The notes under the pieces: generated by a model
What the model was told of the DNA's origin: nothing
What the model saw: only the letters and a program-made list of their open reading frames with translations
The model's database searches: none
In this document: one piece after another, positions 1 to 11,329 of the stretch
Position numbering within the stretch: the first letter of the stretch is position 1
Layout of the letters: every line of letters starts with the position of its first letter
DNA from: Clitoria ternatea
Lineage: Eukaryota; Streptophyta; Magnoliopsida; Fabales; Fabaceae
Assembly: GCA_037962975.1 (NCBI GenBank)
Contig: CM075673.1
Coordinates: 157,190,667 to 157,254,666, forward strand
DNA length: 64,000 nt
Reading direction: 5' to 3'
Translations under genes and position numbers: made by a program

Positions 1-1680
1 TTTAACCACTTAGGTTTTTTCATATTTTCACGGGTATTAGCCTTCAAATTTGGCTAAAAATTCATCGTTAGAGAAAATATGCCCCTTCCTTGGAGAAATC
101 TGATGAAACTTCAAGGACAACCTTACAATGCATTTCTAAGCATGGCTGTAAAACATCATATAAAAATTCAACCTCTTTGTTTTGTCATATTTTCGTGGGC
201 AAGCCTTCAAATTTACGTTAAAATTTATCGTTAGATAAAATCTACCCCTTCCCTTGGAGAAATCTAATAAAACTTCAGGAATAAACTCACAACGCCTTTC
301 TAAGCATAGGTACAAAAAATCATAAAAAAATTTAACTGCTCATTTTTTCATTTTTGTGGGCTCTTCAAATTTGGCTAAAAATTCATCATAGGAGAAGATT
401 TGTCCCTTCCCTTGGAGAAATCTAGTGAAACTTCAAAAACAATCTTATAATGCCTTTCTAAGCATGGTCGTACAACTCATACAAAAATTCAACAACTCGG
501 TGTTGTCATATTTTTATGGGCATTAGCCTTCAAATTTGGATAAAAACTCATCGTTGGAGAAAATTTTCCCCTTCCCATGGAGAAATCTGATGAAACTTTA
601 GGAACAATCCTATAAAGCCTTTCTAAGTATGGCAGCTAAAAATCATGCAAAAGTTCAAGCGCTCGATTTTGTTATATTTTTGTGGGCTACGCTTCAAATT
701 TGGTTAAAAATTCATCGTTCAAAAAAATATGCCCCATACCTATGAGAAATCAGATGAAACTTTAAGGACAACCTTATACATTTCTAAGCATGACCACCAG
801 AAATCATGCAAACTTTCAACCGTTTGGTTTTGTCATATTTTCGTGGGCATTAGCCTTCGAATTTGGCTAAAAATTTATCATTAGAGAAAATCTACCCCTT
901 CCCATGGAGAAATCTAATGAAACTTTAGGGACAACCTTACAATGCCTTTCTAAGCATGCTTGCAAAAAATCATGCAAGAGTTCAACCGCTCGATTTTGGG
1001 ATATTTTCGTGGGCATTAGCCTTCAAATTTGGCTAAAAATTCATCGTTGGAGAAGATTTGCCCCTTCCTTTGGAGAAATTTGATGAAACTTCAAGGAAAC
1101 CCTTACGATTCATTTCTAAGTAAGGCCGTAAAAAATCATGCAAAAATTTAACCGTTCGGGTTTTTCATATTTTTATAGGTATTAGCCATCAAATTTGGCT
1201 AAAAATTCATCGTTGAAGAAAATTTGACCTTTCCCTTGGAGAAATCTAACGAAACTTCTGGGACAACCTTACAGTATCTTTCTATGCATGGCCATAAAAA
1301 ATCATGCAAAAATTGATTCACTCGGTTTTGTCATATTTTCACGGGCCTTCAAATTTGGGTGAAAATTCATCGTTGGAGAAAATCTGCCCCTTCCCTTAGA
1401 GAAATCTTATGAAACTTTAGGGACAATCTTACAATGCCATTCTAAGCATGGCTACAAAAAATCTTGTAAATGTTGAACTGTTCAATTTAATCATATTTTC
1501 ATGGGCAATGTCTTTATATGTAGCTAAAAATTCATTGTTGAAGAAAATATGCCTCTTTCCTTGGAGAAATCTGATGAAATTTTAGGGACAACCTTACAAT
1601 ACCTTTCTAAAATTGGCCACAAAAAATTATACGAAAGTTTAACCGCTCGGTTTTGTCATATTTTCATGGGTATTTTTATT
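1..1680. repeat. Tandem repeat, ~163-bp monomer, about 10 diverged copies
   Basis: A block containing AAATTTGGCTAAAAATTCATC recurs near 48, 213, 368, 530, 696, 859, 1026, 1190, 1350 and 1515. Spacings are 155-167 bp, mean about 163. Each unit also carries CCCCTTCCCTTGGAGAAATC, then a TTACAATGCCTTTCTAAGCA-like block, then a stretch resembling TCATATTTTCGTGGGC. Copies differ by substitutions and small indels, so the array is old. It is cut by the left edge of the window and its true length is unknown. No long ORF runs through it. It behaves like a satellite or subterminal tandem array; I do not recognise the family. Confidence 0.85.
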
Positions 1681-1800
1681 CATAAACTCGTTTCTCTTGG
1701 GAACCATGTTCTTAGGTTACCTATAAACCTGGTTTCTTCCTAAATCAAGTTTATAAGATGTCTTACATACTTCAATTTGAAGTCATTCTATAACACTTCA

Positions 1801-4800
1801 TGTAACACCCTAAATTTTAAAGAAAACAGTCTATGGAATTATGGCAATTAATTAATTATGGTCTAATAGTTATGGGAGAATCAATTTGACATTAGAGGTG
1901 AATTATCAGTAAATTAAGAATTACTAGAACCGGATGGTCTAACAAATGGTGTGAGACCCACTTGGTCAAATTAAATGTTTAATGGGTCTAGAACATTTAG
2001 AAAATTATTGTGATTATGGTGATATAGGAGGAATAATTTTTAGTGCTAATGAAATGATTAATTGGACTCGGCGTATGATATTAAACAGGGAAAAATATGA
2101 ACCAAATGGGATTAAAAGAAAATGTAAATTTCCTATTTTTACCTTCACTTAATCGTGTGCATCTCCCCTCTCTTAATAGGCACTTATATCCATTGAGTAT
2201 TAAGAATTATTAACCATTGGGAAAATGTAGAGATGGTGTACCCTTTAAACCCTTGGACATTGACCAAAATTGTCATCTTTTTCTCTCTCTCTCTTCTCCA
2301 AAACCATGTATACTTCTTCTTTTCCCATTTATTTTATTTTTCTTCTTCCCTTCCACCTTCTTCTTCTCCAAAACCATATGCCACCCATGCCACCTCCATT
2401 TCTTGCCAAAATTGAAATCAAAGCTTGGAAATGTGAAGCATTTATGGGGTATGGGAGCTTGCATTGCTCATCTCCCTTTTCTTCACTATCATTTTCATTT
2501 TTGGTGGAGCATTGGTTTGAGGTAAGGATTCTTGCCCCCTTACTATTCTAGTTATGATTTTATTGTTGTTAAGTTAGAAATGATGATGTTAGAAACTACG
2601 GGTGTTGAGGAAAATATGAAACCCTAAGTTTGTTGGGTATAGGTGGCCCTTAAGATTTAGAGAATTATGGTTTTGGGAAAGGAATTCCCAAAGCCTAACA
2701 CAAGCGTATGAATTGGAGTTTTGACAAGTCTAGGACTTGATGATGAATTTTATGAGATGATGCCTTATGATGGCTTATTAATCATAAGTATATATGTGTT
2801 TGTTGATAGGATTGTATTCCGGACGATGATGCGAAACGATCGAGGCAATTACGTAGTGGTTCTTCTCTCGAGGTAGGAGAGGAGTTTACATTTCAAATTC
2901 GCATGAGTGAATAATTGTTGAATTATGTATATGTATGAACTCATGCATTGCCATGCCATAAATGTGTTAAATGTTGAATTGATTATGTGATGAATGGTGG
3001 CTTGGCTTTTGTTGATTATTAAAGAATTGTATATGTATATATATATATGTGAAATGAAGTTGAGTGCTTGGTTGTCCCTTGATCGGACATGAACCAATTA
3101 TTGATGAAAATCTGTGGATTGATGAATTATTTGGGGTGTAAGTATTGTTTGTGATGATTGTACTGAAAGATGAGTGAGGTAGTGATGTGATGTGTTTTAA
3201 AAACCTCCCCTATGTAGTTAAATGAATTAGAGTTAAAGATGAAGAGGTATGGCTTGTTGATTCAAGCTTAATTGCATGGTTTAACATGGGTAGGATGTTA
3301 ATTTAGTCCAACTTTACATAAGATAGATTGTGGCATGTGAAATGGAGTGAAAAACTCGAGATTTGGGCGTGTAATGCTGATCTCACTCAAATGAGTTGGG
3401 ATCTCACTCAAGCAAGAGTCCCCTGTATCAGGGGAGTGGCCTCTGGCCCAATCTCGCTTAGGCGAGAAGAGGTCTCGCTCAAGCAAGACGTGTGTGGAAT
3501 AGGTGGATGGGCTACTGGATAAATCTCGCTCAAGCGGGTATGGCCGCGCTTGAGCGAGCAAGAGAGGAAATAATTCTGGATGGATCTCGCTTAAGCGAGT
3601 GGTGAGACATGTTGGGTCTCGCTCAAGCGAGCGAGCATGAAATCGATACTGGAGTATTTTCGCCTGAGCGAGTAACTGGCCTTGGGAAGCCTCGCTTAAG
3701 CGAGCGTGTGAGAAAATGACACTGGAGGAATTTCGCCCACGCGAGCGTGGCTCGCTCAAGCGAGTGGTGGTGATCTCGCTCAAGTGACAGGGCCTCGCTC
3801 AAGCGAGTTACCTAGTTTGAAATTTTATGTTGCTTTCTTTGTTTTTGATGTTGAACCCCTTCCTTTGTATTATGTAACAACTGAGGGAATATATGACGGG
3901 TATTTAATGATGGCATGACATGGTGGTGATTGGAATTAATTGATACATTTGGGATGAATCATTTATGATATATCTACCACCTAGAATGGAATAATAAAAG
4001 AATAATAATAAGAGTTTAGTGTGGGGTTATGAGATACACCCTAGAGTGATTATGAAACCAATGAGAGAATAGTTAAATGACATAGTATTTGTTATAAACC
4101 GATGAATCGACGATGATAATTGTAATGTGTAATGATGAATGATGTTGTGGATCATTTCCTTGAGTAAAGGATGATCGTTATTATTTATGATTTGTCGTAT
4201 ACCATTGTATGTGATACAAATGTGATCTTGCATGTGTGGGTTGAATTATATTAATGAAATATTGTGAATGCTACACCAATATATAGATGAAACAATGGTG
4301 ATGAATAATGAGATGAAAGTCCACTAAATGATTATGTGGTGATATTGATGAATAATGGATAAATGTTAATAATGTATGTGATGCCATTGTGGTTGATTGC
4401 AAGTGTTGACTTGCATGTATAATATATGATATATCGAGATGAAAATGCCACATATAAAACTCGAAAACAATGGCTAAGACCAACAATGATAAAATCCACT
4501 GAAGTGTGTATGGTAGTGTTAGTGATTATGATAATGATGATTGATGAGTGGCATTTAGGATGCACAGTGTGAGAAATGCATTTGATTTGCATTGCATTGC
4601 ATCCATGGCATATCGTACGCTGTCTATGTGGAATGTTAGGGGTTCCACTAGGAGGGCCCAGTGGGAGGGCGACCCAGTGCACAGGTATATTGTTGTATTT
4701 CCCTAGTGATTCTGGGAATCACGAACCTATCCATAGTTTGGTTATGAGGCACCCTATGTGGCGAGCCTAATGGGCAGGCGGCTCTGTGATGAGCAAGTTA

Positions 4801-6353
4801 CCTCGGTGTCCAACGGGACACAGCTCTCTCGATATGTGTTCAGGAAGGGCCCGTAGCACTTGTGGCAAGTAAGGCCATGATTATAGATCCGCAAGTCATG
4901 AGGTGACTAGTGCTACAGATGGGCGAGAGCGGTTTAGTACCAGTAAAAGTATGTTGTTGAGCATGCATGAATTGAGATATATATGTACACATCTTTCTAC
5001 TGTAGTAGGGGTATAGTAGCACACCTATGCTTGACCCATAATTTGGTGTTTATTCCCACAGTCGGATCCGCATTTGTTGTCTATTCCATTGTGCATATGC
5101 ATTAGCCATAAAAGCATTTGCATATAGCATGGAGATATGCCAGAAGTTGATGATGATCGATGATGATTGAGATTGTGGTATGGTGTTGATGAGATGGGTA
5201 ATTGAGTACCTAAAAGACCACATAAAACTGATAAAAGACGTGAATACAACAAAACGATATTGAATATGACGATGTGTATGTTATGGCCCAGTATAATGAA
5301 GGGCATAATTATTTATGATTGATGATAATGATGTTAGCCATGGTGGCTTTAAGAGAAGACCTGAATGGTCGATATTGATGACGTTGGTCCATTGTGGCGT
5401 TGTGGTAGATGTGTATATGCCTGCTTTTCTATGACTTGGTTAATGAATATGAAATATGTATATGTTGTTGAATTAACAATTCATGGTAATCATTGATATG
5501 TTTAGCAAAGCATACATGATGTTGATATGCATATGCACATAATTTTAATTGTATTCATATCGTCATTTGAAATGTATAACTCACTCTCCCATGTGGTCCA
5601 TTTTTAGTATTGATGAAGGAATATCATGGGGTAAGGATGATTTTTAAAGTAAGCTCTAGTGAAGGTAAAATAGTGGTAATGAAATGCCTTGGCCGACAGC
5701 ATTATGAATTATTTCATTATGAATAAATGTTTATAAGATTGTTGATAACTATTGATATTGATGGATGTATTGTGGATAATGCTGTAAGTGGGTGATATAT
5801 TGATAATTGGGGTATTGGAATTCATACCCATTTGATGAATGTAAAGATGTTGATTTATTAATTCTCTAAGTATGTATAAGTATTGAAAATACAGAAATCG
5901 AGGGTTGACATGATATGGTCAATTATAGATTATGAATATTGGAGATGTATAATGCATGACCATATATATATGTATATACATATATCTTAGGCATTGTATG
6001 CTCATGAAATTAGGTGAAAAGATGATGGTTGTCTATTAGGCTTATGATATCCCTTTGCATGCCTTGCCGAGCTTTTTCTTATATCCTCATATATGGGACT
6101 AGGCGTCTTCCCGGTATACATATTCTTCTTCCGTTGTAAACTGTATTATTTCTGTATACCGTTATGGGTAAACTATTTACCGATCCAGTTATAGATTATC
6201 AAATCTCACCCTTTGGTTTTCTGTGGTTGGAGTCTTGATGTAGTCGTGGCGGTGTTTTGAAATTATTTCAAACGTGAAAAATTTACTTGTACTTTTATTG
6301 TTTAATTATTTAGATTACATTAGGATTCGAGTCTAGAAAATTGGGGTGTTACA
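1801..6353 (+). mobile_element. 4.55-kb solo LTR-like element with 5-bp target duplication
   Basis: The element begins TGTAACACCC and ends GGGGTGTTACA, so it has TG...CA ends and a short terminal inverted repeat. It is flanked by the perfect 5-bp duplication CTTCA (1796-1800 and 6354-6358). No reverse transcriptase, integrase or gag reading frame is visible inside. From the left it holds a CT-rich tract (~2270-2400), a GAGGTAGGAG block (~2870), a palindrome array (3340-3810), a block shared with the 17122-22527 element (~4600-5030) and an end block GTGAAAAATTTAC (~6274). Very long LTRs are known in legume Ty3/gypsy families such as Ogre; assigning it there is inference. A non-coding LARD-like element is the alternative. 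Confidence 0.75.
3440..3810. repeat. Array of CTCGCTTAAGCGAG-type palindromes
   Basis: About a dozen copies or near-copies of the 14-bp palindrome CTCGCTYAAGCGAG occur in under 400 bp, spaced irregularly by unrelated sequence. This makes the stretch much more GC-rich than its surroundings. The same motif forms arrays in the LTR-like elements at 17470-17910 and, weakly, at 47085-47180. A 161-codon minus-strand reading frame here (3298-3783) reads Leu-Ser-Glu repeats out of the motif and is not a gene. Confidence 0.85.
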
Positions 6354-6358
6354 CTTCA

Positions 6359-7422
6359 TGTTTCCTTAAACCCATTTTAAACCTTTTCCATTGTTTGCGT
6401 CCTTTTCCTGAAACCTGCATTGCGTTCATTGCTTCCTTTCCGGAAAGCTTCATTGTGCGTGAACTTGGCGTTTTCTTCTTCCTTGATAGTATGCATGTTT
6501 AGTACTCTTCGAACACCTATATAGGTGTTATTGCATGAATGTCCGTTGTTGTTTCCTTGCCATTGTATTGAGGGTGCCTGAATCTCTGCTTTTCTTACAT
6601 GTCATTGTATAGAGTGTGGGGTTATGCATTGGGATATAGCTAGGCAAGACGGTTTATGCACATTGCACACCATGTGTTTGAAAAAATGACTCTACGGTTT
6701 ATGAACACTTATATTGCCATTTTTCATGTATGTAAACTTTCCCACCTAATTGCTCATATTATGTACACATTGAGGAGACACATATTTTATTTTTAAACAC
6801 CAATAAGTGTCAAGTCTTAGAATGAAAATAATTACAAGATTATTTTTGAAATTAAAACCTAATATTTTTACAAAATTATTTTTTACTAAAATTGTCATAA
6901 AAATATACACAATTATATTTATATGATTAAGGTGATAATATCAACCATTCCGTATCCCACTAAATAGATTCGGTTATATAGATTTTATGATATCATGCCC
7001 TATGATGTATGAATTTTTTTAATATGATATGTGTTATTAAAAAAAGAAAATGGAATTCTTTTTTACATGATGTCGTATTAAAAAAACAAAAAGTATAGTA
7101 TGATTACATTTTTAAAAAATTACAAAGAATTTGTAAATGATTTCATCCTCTGCTTTTAGGAATGTGAACCAAAAAAGACAAGAAAATTTGACAAGATGTG
7201 TTTGAATTGACTTTTAAACACTTGCTAGACATGATGAAATGGACCCATTCCGCCTGATATAAATATGAATCTAAACAAAGCATAAGCATTTATTGGATTT
7301 TCTCATACTTACTTTATTTTAGCATGAATCATACGCTTACAATGATTTTCTTAATTCTAATCGAGTAGGTGTATTGTGTGTTTAATAGTGTCACACCTCA
7401 AGTGTTACATTGAGCCATATTC
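6359..7422. other. AT-rich spacer left of the CACTA remnant
   Basis: No gene was found. The first bases continue the sequence interrupted by the solo LTR at 1801-6353. A CACTAAATAG at 6958-6967, followed by TTCGGTTATATAGA, could be the left end of the CACTA element because it resembles the subterminal motif at 14330-14690. It occurs only once, so this is weak. Confidence 0.4.
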
Positions 7423-10400
7423 ATGGATAGAAGTTGGATTAATGCACCACATATAAGTGAAGAATATGAGAGTAGAGTTTAAACGTTTCTAGAGTGTGTA
7501 ACTTAAAATTTCAAAAATGTGAATGAAAGATACCTTTGCCCTTATGTTAAATGTGGGAATATACGCCTCTTAGGCTCAGAAGTGTTAAGAGAACATGTGT
7601 TATCTGATGGTTTTCTCAAGAACTATACACATTGGATATTGCATAGTAAACATGTTGACACGCCAAGTATGACGAATAAAAGTCAAAATAAAAGTTTTGC
7701 ATATGATGTTGATTATGATATGGATGATCGACTTAAGGAGATAATTTGTAGTATGGGTGAAGAAAATTTAAGAGGACACATGTGTATAAAACTCCTAGAA
7801 ACCGTTGTATCCAAATTGCACTAATTTTACAATTTTGTTGACAGTTTTACGATTGTTTAATTTGAATGCGAGAAATAGGTGGATGGATAAAAGTTTCACT
7901 GAATTGTTGCAACTATTGAAAGAAATGCTTCTAGCTGGTAATACCTTGCCAAATCGTGACTATGAGGCTAAAAGGTTTTTTATGTCCTATGGGTTGGAGT
8001 ATAAGAAGATACATGCATGTCTAAATGATTGTGTGTTATACGAAAGTGGGTATGAAATGATTCATGAATGTCCAAGGTATGGGTTGCCACGGTATAAGAA
8101 GAAAGACAATGATTACGATGAGGAGGTATGCACCAAAGGGCCTCCTTTTAAGGTGTTATGGTATTTTCCTATCATTTCTAGATTGAAGTGTTTGTTTGCC
8201 AATGAAGATGATGTGAAGCATATGAGGTGGCATTCTGATAAGAGCTTGATTGATGAACAACTTAGGCATCCGACATATGGATTATAATGAAAGAAGTTTG
8301 ATTCATTGTTTCCAGAGTTTGTAAATGACCCAAGAAGTTTAAGACTCAGACTGGCAATAGATGGAATGAACTCATTCAGAAACATAAGCACAACACATAG
8401 TTCATCGCTTATTTTATTGTTTATTTATAACCTACCACCGTGGTTATGTATGAAGAGAAAATATGTAATGTTATCAATGATGATCTTAAGTCCAAGACAA
8501 CCGGAAAATGATATTGATGTATACTTAAATCCATTGATTAAAGACTTGAGACTATTGTGGGAAGAGGGAGTTGATGTCTTTGATGTATTTAGGCATGAGA
8601 TATTCAAGTTACATTCAATGTTGTTCTGCATAATCAATGACTTTCCAGCCAATGGCTACTTATCTGGTTATAGTACCAAGGGCCATAAAGTGTGTCCTAT
8701 ATATGAGGATGAGACTCGTTACCAACAATTGCATTGTGGGAGAAAGACAATTTATCTTTGACATTGAAGGTTTCTAAAAGTAGATAATCCATACTGTAGG
8801 TTTTAATGGTGCATGAGTTTGATATTTCTCCTCCAAGATTAACTGGTAATGAAGTTTATAAAAGGGTTAAATTCATAAATATGACCCTTAGGAAGCTTGA
8901 AAAGCAACACAGTACGTAAAGGATATGGAAGAAAAGGTCGATATTCTTTGATTTATTGTATTAGAAGGAACTTGATGTATGATCCGATTTGCATACCAAC
9001 CCTAAAGGCAAGTGACACCGGTTACTGTAAAGAATGAATAAATGCCAAGTTAAATCGAATTAAACACTGGACGAGGTGCATAAAAACAGAAGTAATCATT
9101 AAGTCTTAGTACAGATCTGTGAACAAGACCCCGGCCAAAAAAGCTGCCACCTAAATTTGAGTGAGACACAAGTGAGCAACTTATCCTGTAAAGACTGTAG
9201 CCACTGTTCACTATCAAAAGGGTCAAATCACCACTTGCACTCAAGAAAGTTCTATAAATACAACTCATTCATTAATTCACAGGTTACAACATTTACTACA
9301 CTTAACTACCTCTGTAATCTCTTTATTTCCTGTAATACCCATACTAACTTAAGCATCGAAATCCCTTTTGTAAGTACACCTTTGATGTGTCCCAACAACC
9401 CTAGAACAAAATTGACTCAACATCTTACCTTAGCGTGAAGGGCATAAAGTTCTCACTAAATCTATGTTGATAATATCAGACTCTCATTGAGACGGTGTAA
9501 AACCAAACAGAGTGAGTTACTTTTGACACTAGTTGTACGAGAGGTACTCTATACCCTAGACACCAATCAGATCAATGTAAAACATTGTATTGATGTGATG
9601 CATGTGGAGAAAAACATGTGTGACAGTGTTGTTGGGTCATTTTTGAATATACAACAAGGTAAGATGAAGGATGACTTGAATTCTTGTCTTGATTTACAAC
9701 TTATGGGTATATGACAAGAATTGTATGCACAATTGAAGGGAAAACACATATATTTACCTTCATCCTATCATACATTATCAAAAAAAAGGAGAAGACAAGT
9801 TTCTGTGAGTAATTACAAAGTATGAAACTTCCATAAGGTTATGGTTCAAACTTGAGAAGTCGTGTTTCCCTTAAGGATTTGAAGTTAGTCGGATTAAAGT
9901 CTTACAATTGTTGCATACTAATACAACAATTTCTTCCTGTCACCATTCATGATATTTTCCCTAAAAATGTGAGGCATGTTAAAACAAGGTTCTGTATTTT
10001 TTCCAATGCTATATGTTATAAAGTTATTGACCTTGACATGTTGGCATCTTTGGAAAAGGAAGCAGTTATTATACTAGCCAATTAAAGATGTATTTCCCTC
10101 TTTCATTTTTCAATATCATGGTGCACTTAGTCATTCACATAGTTAGAGAGGTAAGGTAATGAGATCCTGTGTTTCTGAGGTGGATGTATCATGTTGAGCG
10201 ATACATGAAGATATTGAACGGGTATGTTGAAAACCAACATTGTCCAAAAGCATCGATCGTAGAATGATACATGGTAAAGAAGCTAATTGAGTTTTGTAGT
10301 GAATACATTTCCCAAGCTGATTGTATCGGGATTCCTAAAACATGCAATGAAAGAAGAATTACTAGTAAAGGTATAATTGGGCTAAAATTAAAAAACAAGC

Positions 10401-11033
10401 CACGAGAGGAAGTGCTTCAGGTACATTTGTACATATTAAACAACATAGAGGAAACCCTGTCTTATTTAAATAAGCACAAAGACTTAGTGAAGAGAAACAA
10501 CTTAAGAATGTCTAAGAAATAGGTGTTGATTGAACATAACAAGACTTTCAAGCAATGGTTCAGAATGACTTTCATGAAATATTCATCAACATCTGCAACC
10601 CTACAATGTCTAACTCAGGGACCCAACTTTGATGTCTTCACTTTTAGTGGGTATGACATAAATAAGTATTCATTTTATACAAAGGAACAAGATGGCAAGA
10701 GTACAATGCAAAATAGTGGGGTTATGGTAATGACTCAGTCTATGCATTTCTCACCTACAAAAGATAAGAATCCTATAATGGCTTATTTATGTTATTTTGG
10801 TGTAATTAAAGAAATATGGAAGGTCAATTACGATTCCTTCACAGTACCTGTGTTTAAATGTAAATCACAGTGTAAAAATTGATGAGTTTGGATATACTTT
10901 GGTTGACCTCAGTAAGGTAAGCCATAAGGAAGAGTCTGTCAATATGGCGACTTAAGTGAAATAACTTTTTTATGTTATTGATCCATCTAACAAAAGATGG
11001 TCAATTGTTATGCAAAGTAGGCCTAATAATGGA
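7423..11033 (+). pseudogene. CACTA (En/Spm) TNP2-like transposase, decayed
   Basis: The relic starts at the ATG at 7423 with MDRSWINAP, the usual start of the Transpos_assoc domain. It meets in-frame TAA codons within the next 90 bp and resumes at NERYLCPYVKCGNIRLL. The Transposase_21 core follows in pieces: 7805-8287 (HECPRYGLPRYKK, KCLFANEDDVKHMRWHS) and 8306-8761 (FPEFVNDPRSLRL, YNLPPWLCMKRKYVM, RQPENDIDVYLNPLI). The CIDVMHVEKNMCDSVVGSFL block lies at ~9585, a DUF4218-like part at 9852-10400 and a DUF4216-like part at 10523-10882 (GPNFDVFTFSGYDIN, STMQNSGVMV). Cut-and-paste transposase is the known family role. Frameshifts, stops and a solo LTR insertion (8980-9574) make this copy non-functional. 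Confidence 0.9.
8980..9574 (+). mobile_element. 595-bp solo LTR inserted in the TNP2 exon
   Basis: The ends are TGATCCGATTTG and CAATCAGATCA, TG...CA with matching inverted termini. The 5-bp duplication ATGTA lies on both sides (8975-8979 and 9575-9579). The insertion splits the conserved transposase block exactly between LDV and KHCIDVMHVEKN, so the empty site reads straight through. Inside are a TATAAATA box (~9253-9260) and a downstream ACTTAAGCATCGAAAT motif typical of the R/U5 part of plant Ty3/gypsy LTRs. That motif supports plus orientation. No internal region remains, so unequal recombination is likely. Confidence 0.85.
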
Positions 11034-11329
11034 GATGTCGAGATAGGGGATCTTAGTCTAGATATCTTGGATACCTCTACTTTGACAGCACGTATGCCAG
11101 CAATTAACCCTGGAGACAACATAAATAAAGTCCAACAACTTATGATGATCATCATAAAGGCATATGGGAAAATATATCAACTGCATAGTTCATGCAATGT
11201 ATTATTTTCTGTCACATCACATTGTGTTATATTTTTGTCATGTTAATTGTTATTAATAATGTATTATTTTTTTCATTTCCTATTTTTTATGCATCTCATA
11301 TAATTAATAAATGATTATCCTTTTACCCA

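Noticed and set aside
2217..2551. Overlapping ORFs of 60-102 codons
   Set aside because: They come from a CT-rich, low-complexity tract inside the 1801-6353 LTR and show no family similarity.
3298..3783. 161-codon minus-strand ORF with Leu-Ser-Glu repeats
   Set aside because: It is a translation of the CTCGCTTAAGCGAG palindromes, not a gene.
6958..6990. CACTA left terminus
   Set aside because: There is only one short match to the subterminal motif and no repeat cluster, so it is not called as a feature.
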